Assembly (NCBI RefSeq): GCF_019097595.1
Contig: NC_080710.1
Location: 3,345,780 to 3,409,779 of the forward strand
DNA length: 64,000 nt
Source of the DNA: Hemibagrus wyckioides
Lineage: Eukaryota; Chordata; Actinopteri; Siluriformes; Bagridae
Direction: 5' to 3'
Shown here: positions 16,560 to 29,000 of the stretch, piece after piece
Position numbering within the stretch: position 1 is the first letter of the stretch
Layout of the letters: every line of letters begins with the position of its first letter
Made by a program: the position numbers and the translations under genes
Notes under the pieces: model-generated
Seen by the model: only the letters and a program-made list of their open reading frames with translations
Told to the model about the DNA's origin: nothing
Databases searched by the model: none

Positions 16560-19500
16560 ATGCGTGTGAGTGTGTGTGTGTTGGTGTGTATGCTGAGTGT
16601 GTGTAGTGCTCTCATCTGCCCCGATGGAGGAATGTGTGAAAATGGAAACACCTGCTGCCAGACGGCGTGGGGCGGATACGGATGCTGCCCACTGCCTAAC
16701 GTAAGTGTGTGTGCCCCAAACATACACGCACACACACACGCACTGTGTATAACACCTGCATTTTATTTTCATTCATCTATATAATGTGTTAAGTGTGTGT
16801 GTGTGTGTACAGGCAGAGTGCTGCTCAGATCACCTGCACTGCTGTCATGAAGGAACACTGTGTGACATGGAGCACGGCACGTGTGTGAACAAGACCCACA
16901 CTCTGAAGTGGGTGAGGAGAGTCGATGCCAAACAGATTACCCTACCTCAGGTAACACACACACACACACACTAATCACATTATTATTTGAACTGCATGAC
17001 ACGACATGTTCGACACAACATACTTTTTCATAGTTGTTCATTTTTGTCACTCACAGGCAGTGGTGTGTCCTGACCAGGAGTCTGAGTGTCCAGATGATAC
17101 GACCTGCTGCCAGATGCCTGATGGGACTTGGGGCTGCTGTCCAATGCCTAATGTACATGATTTTCTGTCTGTCTGCATTGTGGCTCTCTGTCTCATTATA
17201 TGTGACCTGGATCTGTGTGCATCGTGATTTTCTGTCTGTCTGTCCATCTCTATATGTGTCTGTCTCTCTCCACCTCTATATGTGTCTGTCTGTCTGTCCA
17301 TCTTTATACGTGTCTGTCTGTCTGCCTCTCCATCTCTATATGTGTCTGTGTGTCTGTCTGTGTGCACTGTGATTGATTGTGTGTATGTGGAGTGAGTAAT
17401 CTTAGACTAATGAACTATTCTAACTGTGTGTGTGTGTGTGTGTGTATGTAGGCGGTGTGCTGTGAAGACAAAAGACACTGCTGTCCTGAGGGCACGACCT
17501 GTGACCTTCCTCACTCGAAGTGTGTATCAGCTGTGCGAAGCTCCACCCCTCTCCTGAGAAAATTCCCTGCGATCCGCAGAGGTATGACATCACTTCCTGT
17601 CCCTCGCCTCACTAATAACACTCTCTTTTGAATATAATGAGCGTGTGTGTGTGTGTGTGTGTACATTCACCTTTCAGATGCAGTGGTTAAAGAGGTATCT
17701 GTGAAGTTCCCCGGCAGTAATGATGGTGAGACAGCAAGCTTCAGAAAAAAAAGCCTTTTCACAGAATCATTTCAATGAACTGATTCATTTGAGTTGGTTC
17801 AGGTGAATCATTTGATTCAGTTGCACAGCACATGTGTAGCTGATCCTTGGGTTAGGGTTAGTTATTAATTATTATTAATAATAATTGTTGGCGTGTTGTA
17901 TTATTTTGTAATATTCTTGAACTTACAGGATGAAATGATTTGCAGGACTCTCAATGAGTCAGTGAGTCATTAGATCTTTGTCTGAAAGGATTCACTGAAT
18001 CGCAGGGAGTGGATACTGCAGATATGTTTCGCACAATTCAGACTTTTAAAATGATCCTATGTGACATTTGTTTTGTAATCATAAATCTGGAAACGTTTCG
18101 CTTCATTCATTGTAAACAAATGACTCTTGATTCATCTTGACACAGAAGGACTGAATCGTTTCAGCAAACGAATCCTGTCCATCAGTGACGATAACCTGTT
18201 ACACACTCGGCAGTTTCCATCACATGATAAAGGTGTGACCTTTTTTGGTTTTTGTCTGTTCGTTTATGATGTTCATAGGTCCTCGAACCGTGGTGTAAAC
18301 ACACTTAAGCCTAAAAGATATTTCACTTGATGATCTTTGAAGTCAATTTATAGAGAACTAAAAAGATCCAGTAGGAGAACCACAGTTCCTGGAAGAGTTC
18401 CTCTTCAGCATTGCCTCCACGAGCTTTGATGCCCTGCTGTTTTTGTGTGTGTGAAGTGATTTGTCCAGATAAAGTGTCCATGTGCCCAGATGACACAACC
18501 TGCTGCAAACTAGCAAACGGGAGCTACGGCTGCTGCCCCATGCCGAACGTGTGTAATTGCTTTTTTTGTTAATGTTTTTTTTCCTATTTTCTTTTACGCC
18601 TGTTTAATTCTGGCTTTTTGTCATTAGGCTGTGTGTTGTGAGGATTATGTGCACTGCTGTCCTGAGGGCACGACCTGTGACCTTGAACACAACACCCGTG
18701 ACATGGCCAGTGAGCTGAATATGATGAATGTTGAGGCCACGTCCACTCTGCGCTTGAAGAATACAGGTAAACATGCAAGGCTTGAACTCTAGGGCACAAG
18801 GCCTAATAAGCAGAAGCTGGAAATGTCTGCTCAAGAAAATAATTGTGTATGTGTAGTGGATTCGGTGGCCTGTAACGACACGGCAGCATGTCCGTCCGGC
18901 AGTACCTGCTGTAGGAAACCAGACGGTGATTGGGCGTGCTGTCCACTGCCTGAGGTATCAAAAATCCAAGCTTTAATTCCTTGTTATTTTTAATTTATTT
19001 TCAAAAATAAAATTGTGATTTTTTCTCCCCCCTAGGCAGTATGTTGTGATGACCACGTCCACTGCTGCCCTCAAGCCACTGTGTGCAACCTCTCCATGGG
19101 CACGTGTGATGACCCTGTGGACCTTTCTCTCTCCATTCCCATGGTGAAGAAAGTTCCCGCCTTCTCACAGCCTTCACAGCCTGTTGATGAAAAATGTGAC
19201 CCGTCCTTTTCATGCCCACAAGATACTACCTGCTGCAAGATGGCTTCCGGGGGGTGGGGATGCTGCCCTCTACCACAAGTGGGTGCACGTGTATATATGA
19301 AAGAACCGTTACTATAGAAACTGGTGGAATGGAGTTTAAACCCTGAATGTGGTTTATTTCTTCTCTCTCTAGGCTGTGTGCTGCGAGGATCATCTACACT
19401 GCTGCCCTCACAACACGGTGTGTAACGTGCAGGCGGGGACGTGTGACAGTGTCTCAGATGTGGGCGCCCGCTTGACCGTGCCCTGGGTGAGCAAGACGCC

Positions 19501-19617
19501 CGCCGTGGCCCTGGAGCCTGAGAACGAACAATGTGATGAGACCTCAGTGTGTCTAACGGGTACAACCTGTTGTAAACAGGAATCAGGAACTTGGGCCTGC
19601 TGCCTGCTGCCACGGGT

Positions 19618-19649
<32 letters not shown>

Positions 19650-20970
19650 TCTACTGTATACAAGTATGCATGAACTTCCCTCTAACACACACGTACACGT
19701 CTGTCACCTCCCAGGCCGTTTGCTGTGAGGATCACGAGCACTGCTGTCCTCAGGGCTACAAGTGCGACGTTGCTCACGAGTCCTGTGAACACCCTACTCT
19801 ACCCAGCATGCCGTGGGTCATAAAGCAGCCAGCGCTGAGTGTGATGCGTAGCACCCTCGCTGACCCCAGCTCTAACGTGGTGTCAGACTCGCAACATGAA
19901 CCCAAGTGTGACGCAAGGACCAGCTGCCCCAGGGGCAACACCTGCTGCTTCATGACAAAACTCAGCCAGTGGGGTTGCTGCCCTCTGCCACAGGTCACAC
20001 TCACACAGTTATATTATATTCTATATATCCTTCCACTCTTTCTCATTTCCCCCCCCCTGCCATCGTCCATTATAACCACATTTCTACTCGTGAAATCTTT
20101 CTGGACTTCACGCATCTCTCCGCAGGCTGTGTGTTGTGGGGACGGAGATCACTGCTGTCCCAGCGGCTACACCTGCGATAAGGAGAAACCCACCTGCACC
20201 AAGGGAAACCACCAGATCCCGTGGTTCAAGAAGCAGCCGGCCATGAGGTCAGAGGTCACCAGCGACCTCGGGGACATGAAGTGTGACGACGCCACCAGCT
20301 GTGCGGCCGGCACCACGTGCTGCAAATTACGCACAGGGAAGTGGGGCTGCTGTCCGCTGGCTCAGGTGCGTCTGGGGTGGGGTTTTTAATAAACACTCGC
20401 TCACTGGGACATGTATAGTGAGTGATTTATTTATTTATTTTGTAGGCGGTATGTTGTGAGGACCACAAGCACTGCTGCCCTCACGACTACACCTGCGACC
20501 TGAAGAGCGGAACCTGCATCAAACCTTCCACTACACACGCGGTCGCACTCGCACTCATACACACGCAAGACGAAGACGAGCTGATGTGTGACGCGACCAG
20601 ACGTTGCACTAAGACTCAGACCTGCTGTCGGTCATCCGACTCCGAGTGGGCCTGCTGTCCATTTGAGCAGGTATCTGATCGGACAGAATTGTCTAAAGCA
20701 GGTTCTAGATCGTTTCTATAGTAACCGCTCATTCACAGAAACGCCGTTCATTGTTGACATGGTGACGTTTTCCATAAGGAGTCAACACAGTGTTTTCACT
20801 AAACAATTAATGTTTTCTGTCCCTTTCATTCCATTTATTTTTCTCTCCTCTGTCTCTAGGCGGTGTGTTGTGACGACATGAAGTACTGTTGCCCTAAGGG
20901 ATACGCCTGTGACCCTGAAAAACATTGCACTAAAGCGTCTCCGCCCACGTGGTGGGACAATTCACTGTAG
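16560..20970 (+). CDS. grna: progranulin, nine granulin domains
   Basis: Secreted, lysosome-targeted cysteine-rich precursor that is cut into granulin peptides. Exons: 16560-16700, 16813-16950, 17057-17152, 17452-17581, 17678-17725, 18146-18232, 18457-18548, 18628-18766, 18857-18954, 19036-19278, 19373-19615, 19715-19993, 20126-20365, 20446-20670, 20860-20970; 2310 nt, 769 aa. The signal peptide is [17 protein letters not shown]. Nine granulin modules follow, each split by an intron between the CCPLPN-like half and the AVCCEDHxHCCP half. Modules 5-9 share a repeated exon in which the end of one module and the start of the next are fused. Module 3 lacks its usual last Cys (EHNTRDMA where others have HGTC). 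The C-terminus is PPTWWDNSL. The start ATG sits directly after the acceptor at 16558-16559. An upstream in-frame ATG at 16515 would lie in the intron. The grna rather than grnb assignment is inference from the large domain number and the map3k14 neighbour. Confidence 0.9.
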
Positions 20971-21797
20971 AGAAACGTCATCACTAAACTGCATCATTAA
21001 ACTGCAGTCCATATCAGGATGAGGGACAGTACAGCGTAGTTGCCTTTAGATTATTATTATTATTTTCCTGCTGTTCTAGGAATGCCGAGAGATCATTCTG
21101 TTGTTTGTTTTTTTTTTTAACTGACAGAATCCAACACCGAAACAATGACACATTTCCAGTTTTCCTTTTCATTTCCAATCACTCCAAGCTCTCAAGTTGT
21201 TGTTTTTTTCCCCATTTATTCATGTGCAAGTACTGTCGCCGAAAAAAAAAAAACATTTCTCCTCAGGTATGAAGAATGGAAATGTATGAAGAAAGGATAG
21301 AAAGACCTTGAGTGTCTCAGAGACGGAACTGAATGTATTGTGTATCTGAACGTGAAGCAGACAAATCGAAACAGCTTTCAGTTGTCCAAGCACAAGCCGC
21401 CATGGAAGTAAAAATGGCTGACATTGCAAAATGATCACTATCACTAACAGTGAGTTATAAACCCGATCGAAAGCACACCAGTCGATGTATTTAGGTGTTC
21501 ATCATTAGCCTGAGTCATCCAATGTTGCCTTGAGAATTATATTGTTGAAGGAAAATATTTATAATTTTATTGACCGCTTCAAATTTGTTGTTCTTGTTGT
21601 GTATACTTGCCTCTGATCGCATACTACAAAGTTTTAGCATGTTAAGATTTTGATAAATCACACCTCTGAAACAACTTGCTTTTGAAATGATACTCAATAT
21701 GATTTTTAAACTAACTTTCAGTGACATGGTTCAAATCAAGATTTTATTTATTTATTTTTTCCAATTAGTATTTGGATCGATCTTTGTTTCTGATGGA

Positions 21798-21803
21798 AAT
21801 AAA
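21798..21803 (+). promoter_or_regulatory. candidate progranulin polyadenylation signal
   Basis: AATAAA about 830 bp downstream of the progranulin stop. The 20971-21797 stretch is a plausible AT-rich 3' UTR with no other features. From 21804 to 22361 nothing was recognised apart from a short GT run near 22222-22250. Confidence 0.5.
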
Positions 21804-22361
21804 CTGCTTGGAAATGGGAGTATTTTGTTACGACTGTTTGGGTAAACAGAAACCCCGGGTGATGTGCTGCGGCCTCGTGTCGCCTCCTGATTGGCGTGGG
21901 AGAGGAGTTACGAAACACGGTGGTGGTATGAGGGTTATGCCGCAAGAGGATGGATGGAATATCTGGGGAAGGGGGGGGGGGTTCCGGCTTCGACAAGAGC
22001 CCCCAGTGGAGAACCAGATAGTGTAGAAGAAGTGAATGGAAATGTATAAAGTGTAGAAAAATAGTACGATGAGGTAAAGCACTGGTATTAAGTATGAAAC
22101 GGAGTTTTGAACTTGATCATGAATCTAGTTAAGCGTGTAGTTCACATGACACACAGTCCCAGTGTCTTTGAGCCAGTGGGATTAGGTTCCATTCAGACAG
22201 CGTGGGTGGATGTGTGGGTGGATGTGTGTGTGTGTGTGTGCGTGTGTGTTTCTTGTTGCCGGCTAACACACTTTCAGAGTGAATGAAACTGCCAGGAAGA
22301 GTGAACCTTCAATCGCTTTCATGTTGCTTTAAATCAAGGAGAGGAAGCCAATCCGGAAAAA

Positions 22362-22955
22362 ATGGGCTCTTTTCACCGGTACGTCTTTAACGTGAATTAG
22401 ATTTGTGTCTAATTTAATATGTAAAGTAAATGTTCTTGTTAATAAGCTAATTAGATTCAATATGTAACTATTCTCAAGCGTGTGTGACGGGTAAGGAATG
22501 AGATCTATGTAAGTTTAAATTTTATAAGTAAGTTTAAATTTTATATATATATATATATATTCCGTGATCTGTTTATTAGTCAGTTTACACATTAATGCTG
22601 CATCGTTTGCAATTTTCTATTTACAAAAAGTTCCCAATTCCGGCTTAATAAATCAAACCGAACCTGTTTACACTGATGAGAATGTACAAGCTTCAAGTTC
22701 CTTAAAATCCATTAATATGGACGGTCGGCTGGGAGAAGGGGTTGAACTTCAAAGGAGGGTGAGACGTAGATCAGGAGTGTGAGACAGCTGGTAGGAGCGT
22801 GGGAGAGGGTGCAGTAAGATAGCCGAGGAGGAGTGAGGCTGTGATGGAAAGCGAGAGAGTGACTGAAGCAGCTGAGGCACAAGCTCCTGCTTGCACCAAA
22901 ATGTCTCGGCTATTAATACACACCGGCTCTGATCCTACTATCTGCTCATTCTCTG

Positions 22956-23002
<47 letters not shown>

Positions 23003-26000
23003 TGCTGGTGTTGACAAAATATTTATCTCTAAACAGAAAAATGATCGCTTTCATGACGAAAATGCTCAAAATACTCAATTCACAGTTTTAGCCTACATTC
23101 ACATCTACATAAAATGCTCTCGCAATCACTAGATTTACCCCCAAATTTACATAAAATGCTCTCGCAATCACTAGATTTACCCCAAATTTACATAAAATGC
23201 TCTCGCAATCACTAGATTTACCCCAAATTTACATAAAATGCTCTCGCAATCACTAGATTTACCCCCAAATTTACATAAAATGCTCTCGCAATCACTAGAT
23301 TTACCCCCAAATTTACATAAAATGCTCTCGCAATCACTAGATTTACCCCCAAATTTACATAAAATGCTCTCGCAATCACTAGATTTACCCCAAATTTATA
23401 TAAAATGCTCTCGCAATCACTAGATTTACCCCAAATTTACATAAAATGCTCTCGCAATCGCTAGATTTACCCCAAATTTTCATAAAATGCTCTCGCAATC
23501 ACTAGATTTACCCCAAATTTACATAAGATGCTCTCGCAATCACTAGATTTACCCCCAAATTTACGTAAAATGCTCTCGCAATCACTAGATTTACCCCAAA
23601 TTTACATAAAATGCTCTCGCAATCACTAGATTTACCCCCAAATTTACGTAAAATGCTCTCGCAATCACTAGATTTACCCCAAATTTACATAAAATGCTCT
23701 CGCAATCACTAGATTTACCCCAAATTTACATAAAATGCTCTCGCAATCACTAGATTTACCCCAAATTTACATAAAATGCTCTCGCAATCACTAGATTTAC
23801 CCCAAATTTATATAAAATGCTCTGGCAGTAACATTTGCTAATCTTTACCCACACATGCATTAAATGCGCTCACATTTGCGTAACATATTCCCATTCACCT
23901 GTTTGCCCCAAACAATAATTTTAACTGCATAAAATGCTCTTGCAGTCAGTAAGTGGTAAACGGGTTGAATTGCTAACCTGCGGTTTTGCGTCTGAAAGGT
24001 GAATAAAATGACCTACACATTTCTCACCTCCTGCCTTCTCTTTCTCATTTTTGCACTCAGTAATGAAGAGGACGACGAGTCCTTAACCAAAATGGAATCT
24101 GAGTCTCTGGTGCAGAAATTCAATGAGGTGGAGACCGGAATTACAACCGTGATTGCTCAGGCAGAGGGTATGAAGAAAAAAATGGGTGTGGCTAAAGGTG
24201 TAGAGATGGTTATTGAAGTTCCGGGTGTAAAGAACACAGTATGGTTGGATGTGGTAAATGTAGCAAATGAGTGTGGTTAGAGTTGTAACAAAATGGTACT
24301 AGGATTAGAATCTATGCTGTAAGTAGATTTATCAGCACCAAGAACTCAACAGGTCTGTGGTACTAATTTGGTTCTAAATAGAAATCTAGCTGTTAATTGT
24401 TAAATATTTCCTCTATTGTAGCTGAGCACTGTCAAGAATTCTGTCCATCCAGCATCAAGCACGGCCTACTTCAACCTCCTTTCCGTAGAGCAAGTCCTAA
24501 AACACTTAGGGAAGGGGCAAGGAGGCAAAAAGAGTTCTCTAAATTTGGGCGCCCACCCTGGAGGACTAGCACAAGAAAGAAATCTCTAAAAGTGGAAAAG
24601 GAAAGGCGGGCCCCCACTGAGAAACCTTATGGCAGTGTAGCGAGTTTCAGTTTCCGGAAGTTTGAAGTGAGCTGCTGCTCCGATATTTACACCAGTGCTG
24701 GAGGATCTCCACAGCTCCGTTCTCACTCAGACTCTGTGTACATTTATGCTGAAAGCATCAAAGGTTCTATTTCCTGTTCCAGTGTATCACAAGACTGGGA
24801 TTCGACTTGCCTTTATACGGAGACCGAGAAAACCTGTGACGTCACGCAAGACCCCGGATCTGAGACTGCAAAAATAGGCAGTAGCATAGAAGCCTTGTTC
24901 GGGTCGGATTCTTCCTGCGATAGCGAGTCTATAAGAGGTGACGGTGACTCGGATTCAAGCTGCCTTAATGCAGACTGGGAGCACAGCTTTGACTCCGACA
25001 GTGACTCATGCAACTTCGCCTACAGCTTTGCTGAGGCACAGTGGGGTTCTACCTCATCATGTTCAGGCTCTGCTGCCTCTGGTTATATCACTGACTGCGA
25101 TTTGGAATCCTCATTCTCCACCACAGAACAATATGGTAGCTCTGCTTCTGGCAGTCATTTTGAGGCAGGACACTGTGACTCAGAAGCCAACTGTTTTGAG
25201 GGAGGATACCAAAACTTGCCAGCCAGCCGGTACAAACCAGGACACTGTGATTCTGCAGGAAGCCATTTTGATGCAGGACTCTCTGTCTCTCCTTTTGGAC
25301 ATTTCAAGGCAGGACATTTTGATTTTCCAGTTGGCCATTTTAATGAAAGAGGGTCTGACCCACCAGTGGGCCATTTTGAGAAAGGACATCACAACTCACC
25401 AGCTGGGCATTTCAAGGCAAGACTCTGTGACTCTCCAGTTGTCCATTTTGAGGCAGGACACTGTGACTCTCCAGTTGTCCATTTTGAGGCAGGACACTGT
25501 GACTCTCCAGTTGTCCATTTTGAGGCAGGACACTGTGACTCTCCAGTTGTCCATTTTGAGGCAGGACACTGTGACTCTCCAGTTGTCCATTTTGAGGCAG
25601 GACACTTTGACACTCCAGTTGGCCATTTTGAGGCACAGCACTGTGTTTCTCCAGTTGTCCATCTTGATGCAGGACACTGTGACTCTCCACCTGGCCATTT
25701 TGAGGTGGAACACTGTGAATCTCCATATGGCTATTTTCATGAAAGAGTGTGTGACCCACCATTAGGCCACTTTGAGGCAGGACTCTCTGATTCTCCAATT
25801 GGCCATTTTGAGATGGGGCACTGTGACTCTCCAGATGGCCATTTTGATAAAAGAGGGTGTGACTCGCCAGATGTCCATTTTGAGGCAGGACATTGTGACT
25901 CGTCAGACAGCCATTTTGAGGCAGGGCACTGTGACTCTCCACTTGGCCGTTTTGATGAGGATACCTGTGACCTGTACAATGCTTTTCCTCAGAGTAGTGA

Positions 26001-29000
26001 TGCAGTCTGTTATGGAGGTCAAGAGCAAGACTACCTTTTTCATTTCAGCGACTCTTCTGAGCTAACATGGAGGAAACTACAGGGTGTCGTGACTCATCCT
26101 GATCGTTATCGCATTGCACCGTTTTTCCATGAGATGATGAAAGAGACAGAGCAGGATCGAAATCAAGAAAAAGTAAAGATAAACAAAGGCTTTCTTTTCC
26201 ATCCTCAAAGGGTAAGAAAACTTGCATATCATTTTATGAATAATATTTTGATTTAATATATTTATTAAACAATCTGAGACTGACTCACAATGTTATCTCT
26301 TAGTTTTTACAGGCGAAAAACTCCGAATATCGGGAAGGCCGGGAATATTCCATGCTTCGCCACGTACAGAACGGATCGTACGGGGATGTGTTTAGCGTCC
26401 GTGACAAACAAACTGGCTTCACGTGTGCTGCCAAAAGGGTAAGATCTCCATAACACATCAACGTCTTATTTTTATAACATTGTTGATTTATTGTCCTATA
26501 ACAGCACTATCATTACTTCTAATAAAGCGCTCGATTCTGATTGGTCAGGATTCATGCACTCGTTCTAATATGTAACAGCAACTTTGTGTTGATTATTTTT
26601 TATAAAAGCATGTCATGGTGTGTTTTTTTCTTCATATATGTTGCCTTCTGGTGTTTTTCTCTGACTCCATGCATCAATGTAACTCTATAGATTCCTCTAA
26701 GCAGTTTCAGCTGGGAGGAAGTGGGAACATGGAGCAGGTTGGACTCGCCGCGTGTCCTTCAGCTTTACGGGGCTGTACGTGACGGCCTCAATGTCGTCCT
26801 CTTTATGGACCTTAAAACAGGTTTGTTTCGATTGGATATCGTTATTGCTTACATTCCTGTAAGTGCCACAGGAACCAGGGAGACATGTTTTTTCTTCAAG
26901 TCATCCCTGAAAGTCTTTGTCGCGCCCTCTTTTCAGGCTCGTTGGCTCAGCTCCTAAAATCAAGAGGTCATTTCCCTGAAGATTTAGCTCTTTATTACCA
27001 CTGCCAGGTGCTGCAGGCTCTGGAACATCTGCACAGCAGAAAGGTGATTCACCTGGATGTTAAAGGTGAGCGTTTCCACAAATTACCGCAAATTTTAAAT
27101 GCATTTTTATAGATCTGTTCTAGACTTGTCCGGTTTAATGCATTTTATTCTCGAATCGCTGCAACGTCATTCTCATGGTCGTAGTATGATATCTGATTAG
27201 GTAACAAAGATGGAAAAGCCTTCAGGAAGTTAAGATCTAAAAAAGACTCAACAGTAGCATGAAAGAATCTTATTATTATTATTAAGGAATGTGACAACAC
27301 TATAAGGACACAATTACTCTCATACACATAAACTGGCCAACAATTACCATTTTTTATTTATTAAAAAAAAATATTTGTGTGTTATTGATATGTGTGTGTA
27401 GTGGACAATGTTTTGCTTTCGAAAGACAAGAGGGAGTGTTTCCTGTGTGATTTCGGATTATCTGAGATGCTGGACCAGAACGGATACAGCACCAAGACCT
27501 TTAGAGGTAACACACTGCACACACACATGCACACACACAGTCTTACTTAAACTGGATGCCAATTAACAGTAAACTCTGTGTGTGTGTGTGTTAATGTTTT
27601 AGGTAACGGTCTACGTGGCACAGAAAGCCACATGTCTCCCGAGGTGGCTCGTGGAGATCCTCGCTCAGACAAAGCGGATGTCTGGAGCAGCTGTTGTATG
27701 TTACTGCACATGCTCAGTGGCCATCAGCCATGGACACGCTACTACACACACCCACTCTGCCTGAAAGTAAGAGTCCCCGAGCAACAGACCTGATCAATTA
27801 AAGGAGAAGTTCACTTCTAGAACAAAAATCTACAGATAATGTCCTCATCCCCTTTGTTATCCAAGATGTTTATATCTTTCTTTCTGCAGTCGTAAACAAA
27901 TGATGTTTTTGAGGAAAATATTTCAGGATTTTTCTCCATATAGTGAACTTCAATGGTGCCCGTGAGTCTGACCTTCCACAATGCAGTTTAAATGCAGCTT
28001 CAGAGAGCTCTAAACCTCCATCCCAGCCCAGGAAGAAGGCTCTTATCTAGACAAACCATCACTCATTTTCTTAGAAAAATTGTATACTTTGTAAAATATT
28101 GTAAAAAATTGTATACATTTTAACCACAAAATCTTGTCTAGCACTAGCTCTGGGATGCACATCCGCGATGCTACATACTACGTAATCACGTCATGTCACG
28201 TCACGTAGGCGGAACTACAGACCCAGTGTTTACAAAGCGAACGTGCAAAGCCCAAGGAAGTGCAAATAGGTCAAATGCTCTTTGCTAACAAAAAGGTACA
28301 TATATCTTTGTCATTCAGAGCGATCCTCCTCCTCCACACTAGTAAACACTGGGTCTGTAGCTCCGCCTGCGTGACCTTCCGGCGTGATTACGTAGTACGT
28401 AGCATCGCGGACACGCATCGCAAAGCTAGTGCAAGATGAGCTTTTGTGGTTAAAAAGTATACAATTTTTTATTTTTCCAAGAAAATGGCTTCTTCCTGGG
28501 CTGGGATGGAGGTTTAGAGCTCGTTGAAGCTGCATTTAAACTGCATTGTGGAAGGTCAAACTCGCGGTCACCACTGAAGTCCACTATATGGAGAAAAATC
28601 CTGAAATGTTTTCCTCAAAAAACATCATTTCTTTACGACTAAAGAAAGAAAGACATGAACATCTTGGATGATGAGGGAGTGAGGAGATTATCTGTAGATT
28701 TTTGTTCTGGAGGTGAACTTCTCCTTTAAGTCATTAAGTTATGAAGTAAATATCTAAATAAGTAAATAAAGAAGTAAGTAAATAAATAACTACATTAGTG
28801 AGCCAATAAATATACAAGTTAATAAATAAATGCATAATATACAATGAATAAATAATAACATGAAAGAGAAGTAAATAAATTAGCTTTATGAATAAACCAG
28901 TAAATAAAAAGTCAAATAATATTTAAAGTAGATTTAAAGAATGTACATTAAATACAAGGAAATAAAAAGGTAAAAAGAAAAAGGTAAGTTTTTCATAAAT

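Noticed and set aside
23107..23826. CRISPR-like regular repeats
   Set aside because: Units abut with no variable spacers and lie in a vertebrate intron, so this is a satellite and not a CRISPR array.
25412..25942. Minus-strand open frame across the NIK repeat
   Set aside because: It exists because the 36-bp period keeps several frames open. The plus-strand frame links to the kinase exons in phase.
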